The notes: generated by a model from the sequence alone, not told the origin. Counted from the first letter of the stretch, positions 34,946 through 44,522 are shown. The stretch: 64,000 nucleotides of DNA from Hungatella effluvii (GCF_003201875.1 NZ_QJKD01000002.1:552591-616590); one strand, 5' to 3'. Translations and numbers: made by a program.

Positions 34946-36103
34946 GTGAAAAAAACATTTGAACTCATTGCGCCGTGCCACTTTGGCATGGAGGCTGTTT
35001 TAAAAAGAGAAATTACGGATCTGGGCTATGATATCACACTGGTGGAAGACGGCCGTGTGACATTTATCGGAGATGAAGAGACCATCTGCCGCGCGAATAT
35101 ATTTCTGCGCACGGCAGAGCGTGTCCTGTTGAAAGTGGGAAGTTTTCATGCGGAATCATTTGAAGAGTTATTTCAGAATACGCGGAGTATTCCGTGGGAG
35201 GAGTATATTCCTCAGGACGGAAAGTTCTGGGTTGCGAAGGCATCCTCTATTAAGAGCAAGCTGTTCAGTCCTTCCGATATCCAGTCGATCATGAAGAAAG
35301 CCATGGTGGAACGGCTGAAGAAGGCGTATGGCCTGGAATGGTTTCCGGAGAGCGGAAGCAGCTATCCGCTCCGTGTATTTTTGTATAAAGACGAGGTAAC
35401 AGTAGGGATCGATACTTCAGGAGATTCGCTCCATAAAAGAGGCTACCGTACCCTTACCAGTAAGGCGCCTATCACGGAGACTCTGGCTGCGGCTCTGATC
35501 ATGATGACACCGTGGAACCGGGACCGGATTCTGGTGGATCCCTTCTGCGGAAGCGGTACATTTCCGATTGAAGCCGCCATGATAGCGGCCAATATGGCGC
35601 CTGGAATGAACCGGTCCTTCCTGGCGGAAGACTGGAAGAACATCATACCGCGGAAGTTCTGGTATGAGGCCATGGATGAGGCCTCGGATCTGCTGGAGAC
35701 AGAGGTGGAGGTCGATATCCAGGGGTATGATATCGATGGCGATATTATGAAGGCGGCGAGAGCCAATGCGGAGTCTGCCGGTGTGGATCATATGATTCAT
35801 TTCCAGCAGAGGCCATTAAGCGCACTCAGCCATCCGAAGAAGTATGGATTTATTATTACGAATCCGCCTTATGGAGAGAGAATTGAGGAGAAGGAGAATC
35901 TGCCGGCGCTGTATAAGGAGATCGGTGAACGGTACCGCGCGCTGGATTCCTGGTCCCTCTATATGATAACCGCTTATGAGGATGCGGAACGGTACGTCGG
36001 GCGAAAAGCGGACAAGAACCGGAAGATCTACAATGGTATGATGAAGACGTATTTCTACCAGTTTATGGGACCGAAACCTCCAAAGCGGAAAACAGGAGAT
36101 TGA
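34946..36103 (+). CDS. THUMP-domain 23S rRNA methyltransferase (RlmL/YpsC-like)
   Basis: 385 residues from GTG 34946 with GGGAGA upstream. An N-terminal ferredoxin-like and THUMP region (about residues 1-155) is followed by a Rossmann methyltransferase domain: VDPFCGSGTFPIEAAMIAANMAPG binds S-adenosylmethionine and IITNPPYGERI is the N-methyltransferase catalytic motif. The length equals the methyltransferase half of RlmL and Bacillus YpsC, which make m2G in 23S rRNA. Four bp separate it from the C1 peptidase gene. Confidence 0.92.
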   Translation: MKKTFELIAPCHFGMEAVLKREITDLGYDITLVEDGRVTFIGDEETICRANIFLRTAERVLLKVGSFHAESFEELFQNTRSIPWEEYIPQDGKFWVAKASSIKSKLFSPSDIQSIMKKAMVERLKKAYGLEWFPESGSSYPLRVFLYKDEVTVGIDTSGDSLHKRGYRTLTSKAPITETLAAALIMMTPWNRDRILVDPFCGSGTFPIEAAMIAANMAPGMNRSFLAEDWKNIIPRKFWYEAMDEASDLLETEVEVDIQGYDIDGDIMKAARANAESAGVDHMIHFQQRPLSALSHPKKYGFIITNPPYGERIEEKENLPALYKEIGERYRALDSWSLYMITAYEDAERYVGRKADKNRKIYNGMMKTYFYQFMGPKPPKRKTGD

Positions 36104-36107
36104 TTAG

Positions 36108-37658
36108 TTGAAAGCAGGAAAATGGCTGGGAACGGCGGCCGTTCTGGTGCTCACCGGAACCGCTGTACTCTGGATTAACGGCCGGTGGCCGACAGGCGGC
36201 TTCCGAGTGCCGGAATGGGCATTTACGGGTACCGGGGAGAATGGCAGAGATGCCGGTAAGGACAATGCGGATCAGGGGGATGCAGATCGAGACAATACAG
36301 ATCAAGGCGATGAGGATCAAAACGATGTGGCTCAGGGCAATGGAAATGCGGAGATGGGCGGCAGAGAACTTAGCAGACCGCTGGAGTCGGAGACGGGGAG
36401 AGACGCCGGAACTGGCGGGGCGGGGAATGCCGCGAATCCGGTGCCGGAGGTGCTTCCTGTGGCCTATGACGGCCGTACAACAGGCCGGGCGCCTTCGATA
36501 AAGAACCAGGGATCTCTGGGAACCTGCTGGGCCTTTGCCTCTCTGATGGCACTGGAAGCACGTCTGCTTCCCAATGAGGTATACGACTTTTCAGAGGATC
36601 ATATGTCCCTGAATAATGGTTTCTGCATTCCGCAGAGCGACGGAGGGGAGTACACGATGTCTATGGCGTATCTCCTGTCCTGGAAGGGGCCAGTCCTGGA
36701 GGCGGATGATCCCTATGGAGACGGTGTCTCTCCCGCGGGTCTGAAGGCGGTCAAACATGTCCAGGGAGTCGAACTGGTGCCAGGAAAAGATTATGAAAAG
36801 ATTAAGCGGGCCATTCTGCAGTACGGAGGCGTACAAAGCTCCCTATACACTTCCATGACGGACGAGGAAAGCCAGTCCGTTCATTATAATGAGGAAAAAT
36901 ACGCCTACTGCTATATTGGGTCTCAGCCGCCGAACCATGATTCCGTGATCATCGGATGGGATGACGAGTATCCACGGGAGAATTTTAACACGGAAGTCAA
37001 TGGCGATGGAGCGTTTATCTGCATGAACAGCTGGGGAGACGGCTTTGGCGATGACGGATATTTTTATGTGTCGTATTACGACTCCAATATCGGGCTGAAT
37101 AATATTATCTACACGGATGTGGAAGATCCGGATTATTACGACCATAACTACCAGACAGATTTAAGGGGCTGGGTGGGGCAGCTGGGATATGGTTCCGATA
37201 CGGTATGGTTCTCCAATGTCTATGAGGCGCAGGGGAAGGAGACCTTGGAGGCGGCTGGATTCTATGCCACAGACAGGCACTCTTCCTATGAAGTCTATGT
37301 TGTGAAAAATATGGGGGACGAGGAGTCCATAAAGGCCGGAGACGGTTTCAAGAACCGGAAGCTGGCGGCGTCAGGAAGTCTCGACTATACCGGATTCTAT
37401 ACGATTCCTCTGGAAGCGGATACAAGGGATGGACTGGAGCTGGAACCGGGGGAGCGGTTTGCCGTGCTGGTGAAGCTGACGACTCCGGACAGCGTCCATC
37501 CGGCCGCAATCGAATACGATGCAGGGGATGGAAAGACGATCGTGGACATCAGTGACGGTGAGGGGTACATCAGTCCCGATGGGGTGAATTTTACCAGGGT
37601 CGAGGAGGAGCAGAAATGCAATCTCTGCCTGAAGGCCTATACCACGGACAGGAAGTGA
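36108..37658 (+). CDS. Secreted C1 (papain-like) cysteine peptidase with C-terminal lectin-like domain
   Basis: 516 residues from TTG 36108, with AGGAG 10 bases upstream. There is an N-terminal signal anchor (about residues 5-24), then an Asp/Asn/Gln-rich linker (about 45-80) with DNxDQGD repeats. The C1 domain follows: oxyanion Gln and catalytic Cys140 in IKNQGSLGTCWAFA, His277 in NHDSVIIGWDDE, and Asn307 in CMNSWGDGFGDDG. The last 170 residues resemble the lectin-like domain often joined to bacterial C1 peptidases. It should act on the cell surface or outside. It sits, unexpectedly, within a housekeeping operon. Confidence 0.9.
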   Translation: MKAGKWLGTAAVLVLTGTAVLWINGRWPTGGFRVPEWAFTGTGENGRDAGKDNADQGDADRDNTDQGDEDQNDVAQGNGNAEMGGRELSRPLESETGRDAGTGGAGNAANPVPEVLPVAYDGRTTGRAPSIKNQGSLGTCWAFASLMALEARLLPNEVYDFSEDHMSLNNGFCIPQSDGGEYTMSMAYLLSWKGPVLEADDPYGDGVSPAGLKAVKHVQGVELVPGKDYEKIKRAILQYGGVQSSLYTSMTDEESQSVHYNEEKYAYCYIGSQPPNHDSVIIGWDDEYPRENFNTEVNGDGAFICMNSWGDGFGDDGYFYVSYYDSNIGLNNIIYTDVEDPDYYDHNYQTDLRGWVGQLGYGSDTVWFSNVYEAQGKETLEAAGFYATDRHSSYEVYVVKNMGDEESIKAGDGFKNRKLAASGSLDYTGFYTIPLEADTRDGLELEPGERFAVLVKLTTPDSVHPAAIEYDAGDGKTIVDISDGEGYISPDGVNFTRVEEEQKCNLCLKAYTTDRK

Positions 37659-37685
37659 ATCCGTTTTATGAAGGAGAATATACAA

Positions 37686-38300
37686 ATGAGTGATAACAGG
37701 ATCGTATTTGCCACTGGCAATGAAGGAAAGATGAAGGAGATCCGGCTGATTCTGGCCGATTTGGGAATGGAGATTTTATCCATGAAAGAGGCCGGGGCCG
37801 ATCCGGAGATCGTCGAGGATGGGAAAACGTTCGGTGAGAACGCGGAGATCAAGGCGAAAGCGGTGTGGGCTGAGACCGGGGGGATTGTCCTTGCGGATGA
37901 TTCCGGCCTGGTGGTGGACTGCCTAAATGGCGAGCCGGGTATCTATTCAGCCAGATATATGGGCGAGGATACTTCCTATGAGATCAAGAATCAGACCATT
38001 ATCTCCAGGGTCAATGAGGCGGCCGGTGACGACAGAAGCGCCCGGTTTGTGTGCAATATTGCAGCTGTGCTGCCGGATGGAAGTGTTGTCCATACGGAAG
38101 AGACCATGGAGGGAATCATTGCAGAAAAAGCGGCGGGAAATGGCGGCTTTGGATACGATCCGATCCTCTTCCTGCCGGAGTTCGGAGTGACCAGCGCGGA
38201 GATTACCATGGAGCAGAAAAACCGGATCAGCCACCGCGGAAAAGCGCTTGAGGCGATGAAGCGGAAGCTGGAAGAGATCTATAAGGGGGACGTGCGATGA
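37686..38300 (+). CDS. rdgB: XTP/dITP diphosphatase
   Basis: 204 residues from ATG 37686, placed by AAGGAG nine bases upstream; an ATG at 37668 overlaps that site. HAM1/RdgB motifs are IVFATGNEGKMKEI at the start, VLADDSGLVVDCLNGEPGIYSARY, and GGFGYDPIL plus ISHRGKAL near the end. It hydrolyses the non-canonical nucleotides XTP and dITP to monophosphates, keeping them out of DNA and RNA. The stop overlaps the next start by 4 bp. The RdgB-phosphodiesterase pair is common in Firmicutes. Confidence 0.95.
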   Translation: MSDNRIVFATGNEGKMKEIRLILADLGMEILSMKEAGADPEIVEDGKTFGENAEIKAKAVWAETGGIVLADDSGLVVDCLNGEPGIYSARYMGEDTSYEIKNQTIISRVNEAAGDDRSARFVCNIAAVLPDGSVVHTEETMEGIIAEKAAGNGGFGYDPILFLPEFGVTSAEITMEQKNRISHRGKALEAMKRKLEEIYKGDVR

Positions 38301-38797
38301 AGATATTAATTGTGAGCGATACGCACAGAAAAGACGATAATCTGAAAAAAGTGATTGAGAAGACATCGCCGCTCGATATGCTTATTCATCTTGGCGATGC
38401 GGAAGGCAGCGAAACGAAAATCGCCGGCTGGATTGGAGAAGACTGTGACCTGGAAATGGTGCTGGGGAACAACGACTTTTTTTCCAATTTAGACCGGGAG
38501 AAGGAATTAAAGATCGGAGAGTACCGTGTCCTTCTGACTCACGGTCACTATTATAATGTGTCTTTGGGTGTGGAGCGCTTAGAGCAGGAGGCGAGAGACC
38601 GCCGTCTGGATATCGTCATGTATGGACATACCCACAGACCTTTCTATGAGGTGCGGGGCGGTGTGACTATTTTGAATCCCGGAAGTCTGTCCTATCCCAG
38701 ACAGGATGGAAGGAAACCGTCGTTTATGATTATGGAACTGGATGATCAGGGGAAGGCGCATTTTACTTTAAACTTTCTGGAGCCGCAGTATAATTAG
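38297..38797 (+). CDS. MJ0936-type metallophosphodiesterase
   Basis: 166 residues. Metal motifs are VSDTHRKDDN, HLGDAEG, LGNNDFF, LTHGHYYNV and YGHTHRPF, in the compact layout of the YfcE/MJ0936 family. It should hydrolyse phosphodiesters with two metal ions; the substrate is unknown. Translation is coupled to rdgB by a 4-bp overlap. It closes the operon, with a terminator 137 bp downstream. Confidence 0.9.
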   Translation: MKILIVSDTHRKDDNLKKVIEKTSPLDMLIHLGDAEGSETKIAGWIGEDCDLEMVLGNNDFFSNLDREKELKIGEYRVLLTHGHYYNVSLGVERLEQEARDRRLDIVMYGHTHRPFYEVRGGVTILNPGSLSYPRQDGRKPSFMIMELDDQGKAHFTLNFLEPQYN

Positions 38798-38933
38798 TGG
38801 GTGGAGAATTAAGAAAAAGAGATTGCGGAAGAAGTGCTTGTAGTGAAATTTGTGGGCAGAAATGTGTAAAGGTATGTAAGTGGATTTGGAATGTTACAGA
38901 AAAATAGAATATTAGATACCTGTTTGTTTATAA

Positions 38934-38967
38934 AAAACGCTCCCGCAACGATATGCCGGAGCGTTTT
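38934..38967. terminator. Rho-independent terminator, likely bidirectional
   Basis: AAAACGCTCC pairs with GGAGCGTTTT around a 14-base loop; both strands have T-tracts. It serves the rdgB operon and the minus-strand remnant downstream of mocA. Confidence 0.8.
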
Positions 38968-38978
38968 CTGTTCAGGGG

Positions 38979-39170
38979 TTATATGGGGGATAGGGCAGAC
39001 TCCAGTCTGCAGACCCGGAAGTCGAGTTTAGCGTTCAGTTTCGCATCATACTCAGCAAAGCGGGCATCCATCTTCACGTCCAACCTGGCGTCATACTCAG
39101 TAAAGCAAGTTTTCAATTTCCAATTTTTGGCCAGCCCTTCTATTATCTCCGGGCCGCTTGTCGCTGTATA
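38979..39170 (-). pseudogene. Remnant of a coiled-coil EYDARLD-repeat protein
   Basis: The minus-strand frame has no good start and ends at a TAA at 38979-38981. It reads FTEYDARLDVKMDAR then FAEYDAKLNAKLD, two copies of an amphipathic repeat, visible in DNA as two CATACTCAG-centred repeats. Such repeats occur in longer coiled-coil proteins, so this looks like the C-terminal stub of one. It begins within the mocA stop region. Confidence 0.4.
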
Positions 39171-39172
39171 CG

Positions 39173-39796
39173 TTACCTGGCAGCAGTGAAAAGCCTCTGA
39201 TGCAGCCCTGCCTCCAACGCCAGCACCTTTTTATAGTCCTCCGGCGTGTCCATATCTATGATGCAGGTCTCATCCTCCGCTGAAAAATACTTCGCTTCGC
39301 TGTTAAATGGTGTCAGTGCTCCTTTTAGTCCTGCATCGCCCTGATAAGACAGTATCTCCGGAATGCAGGCGGCCGAGATCACAGGTGGATGGCCTTTCCG
39401 CATGGAAAAAGAGGGATACAGGACGGGAACGCCCGAGCGGTGGAATTCTTCTATCAGGTCTTCTATCAGCGACCGTGTTACCAGCGGGTAGTCTACCGGC
39501 AGAATTAGAAATGCCGAAACCTCCCGGTCCAGAGCCAGAATCCCGGCCTTTACCGAGGTAAACATACCCTCTGCAAAGGCCTGATTTCTGACCGTTGTCA
39601 CGCGGCTTCCGGATAAATGTGCTTCCACTTCATCTCCACGGTAACCCGTCACCACGATGGTCCGGTGGGTCAGGCCGTCAAGTACATCGGCCTGCCTGCG
39701 GATCACCGTGGTCCCTCCTATGGGCAGAAGAGGTTTTAAACGCCCCATTCTGGAAGAATAACCCGCGGCTAAAAGTATTGCTTCAATTCTGCCCAT
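39173..39796 (-). CDS. mocA: MocA-like molybdenum cofactor cytidylyltransferase
   Basis: 207 residues. The nucleotidyltransferase signature AILLAAGYSSRMGRLKPLLPIGG is at the N-terminus; VVTGYRGDEVE, ILPVDYPLV and KGHPPVI follow, as in MobA/MocA proteins. MocA joins CTP to molybdopterin to give the cytosine dinucleotide cofactor used by xanthine dehydrogenase-family enzymes. Its position 63 bp after a molybdenum hydroxylase operon on the same strand supports this over plain MobA. Whether it makes MCD or another form here is inferred. Confidence 0.85.
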   Translation of the reverse strand: MGRIEAILLAAGYSSRMGRLKPLLPIGGTTVIRRQADVLDGLTHRTIVVTGYRGDEVEAHLSGSRVTTVRNQAFAEGMFTSVKAGILALDREVSAFLILPVDYPLVTRSLIEDLIEEFHRSGVPVLYPSFSMRKGHPPVISAACIPEILSYQGDAGLKGALTPFNSEAKYFSAEDETCIIDMDTPEDYKKVLALEAGLHQRLFTAAR

Positions 39797-39859
39797 AAGC
39801 TTCCCTCCTATAATTCAATACTACATCAAGTCATTAACTGCGCGATTGCGTCACTGCCC

Positions 39860-42238
39860 TTACTCTTCAGTGGAGTTTCTGGCGTTTAACAAGGAGTTCC
39901 GTACCAGAGTCTTGGCAATCTGTACTTTATAGCCATTTTTAGAAAGCGGAAGCGCTCCCTGAAGGGCGATCTCGGCCGCTTCAGCGGCCAGTTCCCCAGT
40001 GACTGCTTTTCCGATGATATAAGCTTCCGCCTCCTTGGCACGCAGCGGAATCGGAGCGACGGCGCCCAACACAATTCTTGCGTCTGTGACGACGCCATCC
40101 TGCACCTTGTAGGCGGAGGCGACGCTGACTACGGCGAAATCATGAGAATCCCTGACACGGAACTTATCATAACCGATCCGGTAATTCTTTGCAGAAGCCG
40201 GGATTCGGATTTCCGTTAAAATTTCGTCTTCTTCTACCAGCCGGCAATGGGATTTTTTCATCATTTCCCCGATCGGTTCTCTGCGTTTATTAGTTATAAT
40301 TTCCGCATCCATTGCGGTGAGGACGGTTGCCACATCGGAGGGGTTCACGGCGAGACAGCCGCAGTTAAAGCAGCGTTTTGCCTCTTCCTGCACCTGCTCC
40401 AATGTAAGGCCATAGGAATCTTCCAGATGAAGTCCACGCTCCTCTTTCGGGCGTTCCGGCAGCCTGGCGGCCTTCGAGTGGCCGGTACAGGAGGCGTCAA
40501 AGGTAATCAGCCCGCCAAGTGGGTGCCTCACGTCCCCTTCCGCTTCACCGGTCATAAAGCAGTGGACTGCGACAGAAGCTTTCTTGCCGTCTGCAATGGC
40601 GTCTACCACCGTTTTCGGTCCGGTCGTGACGTCGCCGACCGCAAAGACTTTATCCACACTGGTTTTCATAGTCAAAGGATCTACGGAAATCAGCCCGCGG
40701 CTGACCTCCAGCTCCAGCGCCTCACCCAGGAAGGAGAGGTCGGTTTTCTGGCCTACTGCCATGAGGATGGAACTGCCATAAAGTATGGTAGTTTCGTTTT
40801 CGTCGTAGGATGGGGCAAAATGCCCCTGTTCATTAAAGACTGCAGTACAGCGTTTCAAGACAAGCCCTGCGATTTTCCCATTATCTCGAAGAATTTCCTT
40901 TGGTCCCCAGGAAGGGAGGATTGTGATGCCTTCTTCTCTGGCTCGGTTCAATTCCTCTTCACTTGCCGGCATCTGGTCTTCTGGTTCCAGGCATGCCATA
41001 ACCACGTTTGCAGCGCCCAGACGTTTCGCTGTGATCGCCACGTCCACTGCCACGTTTCCGCCGCCGACAACGATGATGTCTTTGCCGATCTTGCTTTCCA
41101 TCCATTTATTGACTTCAATCAGAAAATCCAGTCCGAAGGTGGTGAGTTCTTCCCCATCGAGCCCGATCAGAGGCCGTTTCCAGGCGCCTGTATTTAGAAA
41201 GACACTGTCATACTGTTCCACCAGATCATTTACCGGGATGTCTTTTCCAATCTCAATGCCTGTCAGGAATTCGATCCCCATGTGTTCAAGTGCGGAAATT
41301 AAGTTTCTGACGATCTCCTTTGGAAGACGGTATTCCGGAATTGCATAGCGGAGAAGTCCGCCGGCTTCCTCCATTTTATCGTACACCCGGACGCTGTGTC
41401 CGCGGCTCCTTAAATAGAATGCCGCAGTCAAACCGGCGGGGCCGGAGCCTACGATGGCAACGCGCTTGCCGCTGTCTGTCTTTGGAGGTACCATAAAGCG
41501 GTCGCTGTGTTCCAGGATATGGTCACCCACATACCGCTCCATACCTCCAATGTTGACATTGTCGTCGTACTCCTTCCGCTTGCAGTTCATCTGACAGAAA
41601 TGGGTACAGACACGGGAGGTGACGGCCGGAATCGGGTTAGCCTCCAGCAGGATCGATGCCGCGCCATCCAGATCGCCGGCGCGCAGCTTTGCAAGGTATT
41701 CCGGGATATCCACATGGGCGGGACAGTTGGAAGAACAGCCGCTTAAGTTTACCTTCCTGGCTCCGAAAATGGAGTGGTTCTTATTTTCTCCGGTCATGGC
41801 GTTGCAGGTGTCGCCCCCCTTGCGGAGGCACTGGATTCTGCCGCCGATTTCATCGGGATAGCGGTAGTACCAGCACCGGACTTCCTGACAGAGATTGCCG
41901 CCGATGGTGGCAAGGTTGCGGATTAAGGGAGTCGCCACACTTCTCGCGGCGTCGGCCAGCGCACCGTATTCCTGCTGAATCAGAGGTGAGGACGCAATAT
42001 CACAGAGTTTGGCGGTCGCACCAATCTTCAGGCCGTCTTCGTCCTCCACGATGTGGTCCAGTCCTTCTATGGATTTGATATTCACAATTGTTTCCGGGTA
42101 ATCCGGTTCTAATTTATGTTTTAAGACACTGAGCAGATCCGTTCCGCCTGCGATAACTCGGGCATTTTGCTGTTCTTCTTTTAAAATGCCGGCGGCCTGG
42201 CTTAAGCTCTCTGCATCCGTATGGTTAAAATTTTTCAT
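39860..42238 (-). CDS. Molybdenum hydroxylase FAD subunit with nested GltD-like NAD(P)H oxidoreductase
   Basis: 792 residues; a normal FAD subunit has about 290. Residues 1-160 are the CoxM-type FAD domain (VIAGGTD at 29-35, TIGGNL at 111-116, RCWYYR). The domain then breaks off after HSIFGA and a complete GltD-like module begins: Fe-S Cys168, 172, 211, 215 and 219, an FAD Rossmann motif GSGPAG at 264-269, an NAD(P) motif VGGGNVAVDV, and FAVGD near 533. At RCFNCGC (622-628) the CoxM domain resumes with LAVNPSDVATVL and its normal C-terminal domain. The reductase is thus inserted at an exact domain break. It should link NAD(P)H and the hydroxylase. A 7-bp gap couples it to the molybdenum subunit. 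Confidence 0.9.
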   Translation of the reverse strand: MKNFNHTDAESLSQAAGILKEEQQNARVIAGGTDLLSVLKHKLEPDYPETIVNIKSIEGLDHIVEDEDGLKIGATAKLCDIASSPLIQQEYGALADAARSVATPLIRNLATIGGNLCQEVRCWYYRYPDEIGGRIQCLRKGGDTCNAMTGENKNHSIFGARKVNLSGCSSNCPAHVDIPEYLAKLRAGDLDGAASILLEANPIPAVTSRVCTHFCQMNCKRKEYDDNVNIGGMERYVGDHILEHSDRFMVPPKTDSGKRVAIVGSGPAGLTAAFYLRSRGHSVRVYDKMEEAGGLLRYAIPEYRLPKEIVRNLISALEHMGIEFLTGIEIGKDIPVNDLVEQYDSVFLNTGAWKRPLIGLDGEELTTFGLDFLIEVNKWMESKIGKDIIVVGGGNVAVDVAITAKRLGAANVVMACLEPEDQMPASEEELNRAREEGITILPSWGPKEILRDNGKIAGLVLKRCTAVFNEQGHFAPSYDENETTILYGSSILMAVGQKTDLSFLGEALELEVSRGLISVDPLTMKTSVDKVFAVGDVTTGPKTVVDAIADGKKASVAVHCFMTGEAEGDVRHPLGGLITFDASCTGHSKAARLPERPKEERGLHLEDSYGLTLEQVQEEAKRCFNCGCLAVNPSDVATVLTAMDAEIITNKRREPIGEMMKKSHCRLVEEDEILTEIRIPASAKNYRIGYDKFRVRDSHDFAVVSVASAYKVQDGVVTDARIVLGAVAPIPLRAKEAEAYIIGKAVTGELAAEAAEIALQGALPLSKNGYKVQIAKTLVRNSLLNARNSTEE

Positions 42239-42245
42239 TTGGTGT

Positions 42246-44522
42246 TCACCTTGCCTTTCCTAACGCCTTAAGGATGTGATCCGGTGTCAGAGGATAATCC
42301 ATAAGCTGAATGCCGATTGCATTGGAAACCGCCATTATGATGGCGCCCGGTAACGGAGCACCGGATATCTCACCGACTCCGATTCCTCCAAATGCGCTTA
42401 AATCATTGGGGGTCTCTTCAATATGGGTTTCAAAGGTCGGAAGATCCGGGAAGACTCTCCACTTAAAATCAACCAGGTTGTTAGTCAGGAATTTTCCTGT
42501 CTTTTCGTCCAGAATCATCTCCTCGTTGATGGCGCTGTCGCTTCCGCAGCTTCCCAGGCCGCCTTCTAACTGCATCTTTAAGGAATATGGATCGATGACC
42601 TGCCCGACGTCGGTTCCCTCTACTATACGCACAATTCTCACGTCACCGGTGTCGGTATCCACTTCCACCTCGACGAATGCGATCATGAAACACGGCTTGG
42701 AGTGATCCATTTCAAAGACGCCATGGCCTGTAATGGTGTTCATGGGCCCTAATACAGCAATCCATGGAAGCGCGACTTCCGGGTTGTCTTTCATGAAAAT
42801 GATTCCGTCACGCGTATCCAGCATTTCGGCAGGGCAGTGAAGAATGGCCGCCGCGCCTTCCAGAAGCTGTGTTCTGGCGTTTCGGGCCGCGTCGCCTACC
42901 ATGCGCCCATATACAAGCGTTCCTCTCGATCCGGCCAGTCCCCAGTCCCATGGATTATCCTGGCTGTCAGGTGTAGAAATGGTTACTTTATCCAGCGGCA
43001 GATTTAAAATTTCAGCGGCCATTTTTACTACGGCTGATCTTTGACCCATGCCGGATTCGGCGATGCAGACATTGATATTGGCAGTTCCCCATCCGTCCAG
43101 CTTGACGAAGGCTTCGCCGTGCAGCATTCCGCAGTCGGCGCTTCCATGGACACAGCAGCCCGCCCCGTACTGTTTGCTTCCCACAGTCTTGTACGGTTTC
43201 AGCCAGCCGGGGAATTTATCCTTCCAGCCAAAGTGTTCGGCTGCGTGATCCATGACATCGTTATAACTTAAGAAATGGTTTTCCCACCAGTGGCCCTCAA
43301 CCCAGTAGTAACCTCCGTTAATGTCACACATATTTTTTTTGAAGAAGTCTACGGGATCCAGATTCATCTTCGCCATGGCCATAGAGAGAACCGGAACGAG
43401 AGACGCATAGGATTCCTGTCCGCCAAATCCGCGGATACCGCCGGAACGGCAGCGGTTGGTGGCCACCAGATGAGGCTGATAATTCCAGTGTTTGCATTTG
43501 TTGAGCAGCAGCATGGCGCGTCCCAGACCATTAGCAATCTGGCCCTGGCCGAAATCGGAGTGAACGCCGGAACCAACCAGCCAGGTTCCCTCATAGGCGT
43601 GAACTGTTCCGTCGGCGAGCAGTCCCACTTTAGCGGTCAGACGGCTGCCTAAGCGGAGCATATAGGTGGACAGATGCGCTTCCTTTGAGATGACCAGCTT
43701 CACCGGTCTGCCGGTAGCTTTTGCCAGCGCGGCACAGTAGAGCCCTTCCATGGGAACCGTATTCTTACTGCCAAAGCTTCCGCCTACATTGGCTGAGATG
43801 ACGCGTACGGTGACACCGGGCATGGCGAGCTGCATGATCATTTTTTGGATGTTGGGGCTCTGAAAACTTCCCTTCATGCTGCACTGGCTGGGGCCATCCC
43901 ACCAGGCCACGAGGCCCGGACTCTCAGCAGGAAGCGGATTGGAAATTGTCTCATACCTGGAGGTGCCTTCTACGACGACAGCACATTCCTCAAAGCCCTT
44001 TTTTGTATCTCCCATGACCAGCTCCTGCAGGGCCTTGGGGCCGAAAGGCGGGCAGCCGCGCTCGATGATATTGCCTGGGAACTGCTCGTATAACTGCGGG
44101 GCTCCGTCAGCAATGGCCTCGTCCAAGTCATGGACGGCGGGGAGTACCTCATATTCCACTTCGATTAAATCGGCCGCCTCCTCGGCAGTCCGGTTTGACG
44201 TGGCGGCAATCAGCGCCACCGGATCGCCGACGAAACGCACATGACGGTCCAGAATCCTTTTCTGAGCCGGCATACCTGTAATCCAGTCAAAGACATTTTC
44301 GTAGGTCAGGATAGTTCTTACTCCAGGCAGCTCCAGGGCTTTGCTCACATCAATTTTCTTTATCATGGCGTGAGGATGAGGACTCATTTTAATCCGGCCG
44401 TAGAGCATTCCGTGCATATGTATGTCGTTCGCGTACTCCGCGGATCCTGTAACAATGGCTTTGCCGTCTATTCGGGGAGTCGGCTTGCCCACATATCTGA
44501 ATTCCTTACCCATATCATTCAC
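42246..44522 (-). CDS. Molybdopterin-binding subunit, xanthine dehydrogenase family
   Basis: 758 residues, the usual size for a separate large subunit. It starts GKPTPRIDGKAIVTGSAEYANDI and contains GDPVALIAA, the cofactor loop GGSFGSKN, RSGGIRGFGGQES and a late GVGEISGAP segment, where the catalytic Glu (GxGE) lies. It hydroxylates or dehydroxylates an aromatic or heterocyclic substrate; related enzymes act on purines, nicotinate, aldehydes or 4-hydroxybenzoyl-CoA. The substrate cannot be read here. It overlaps the Fe-S subunit gene by 8 bp. Confidence 0.92.
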   Translation of the reverse strand: MNDMGKEFRYVGKPTPRIDGKAIVTGSAEYANDIHMHGMLYGRIKMSPHPHAMIKKIDVSKALELPGVRTILTYENVFDWITGMPAQKRILDRHVRFVGDPVALIAATSNRTAEEAADLIEVEYEVLPAVHDLDEAIADGAPQLYEQFPGNIIERGCPPFGPKALQELVMGDTKKGFEECAVVVEGTSRYETISNPLPAESPGLVAWWDGPSQCSMKGSFQSPNIQKMIMQLAMPGVTVRVISANVGGSFGSKNTVPMEGLYCAALAKATGRPVKLVISKEAHLSTYMLRLGSRLTAKVGLLADGTVHAYEGTWLVGSGVHSDFGQGQIANGLGRAMLLLNKCKHWNYQPHLVATNRCRSGGIRGFGGQESYASLVPVLSMAMAKMNLDPVDFFKKNMCDINGGYYWVEGHWWENHFLSYNDVMDHAAEHFGWKDKFPGWLKPYKTVGSKQYGAGCCVHGSADCGMLHGEAFVKLDGWGTANINVCIAESGMGQRSAVVKMAAEILNLPLDKVTISTPDSQDNPWDWGLAGSRGTLVYGRMVGDAARNARTQLLEGAAAILHCPAEMLDTRDGIIFMKDNPEVALPWIAVLGPMNTITGHGVFEMDHSKPCFMIAFVEVEVDTDTGDVRIVRIVEGTDVGQVIDPYSLKMQLEGGLGSCGSDSAINEEMILDEKTGKFLTNNLVDFKWRVFPDLPTFETHIEETPNDLSAFGGIGVGEISGAPLPGAIIMAVSNAIGIQLMDYPLTPDHILKALGKAR

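Noticed and set aside
38953..39189. Plus-strand 78-codon frame
   Set aside because: It starts inside a terminator hairpin and is antisense to a readable coiled-coil repeat.
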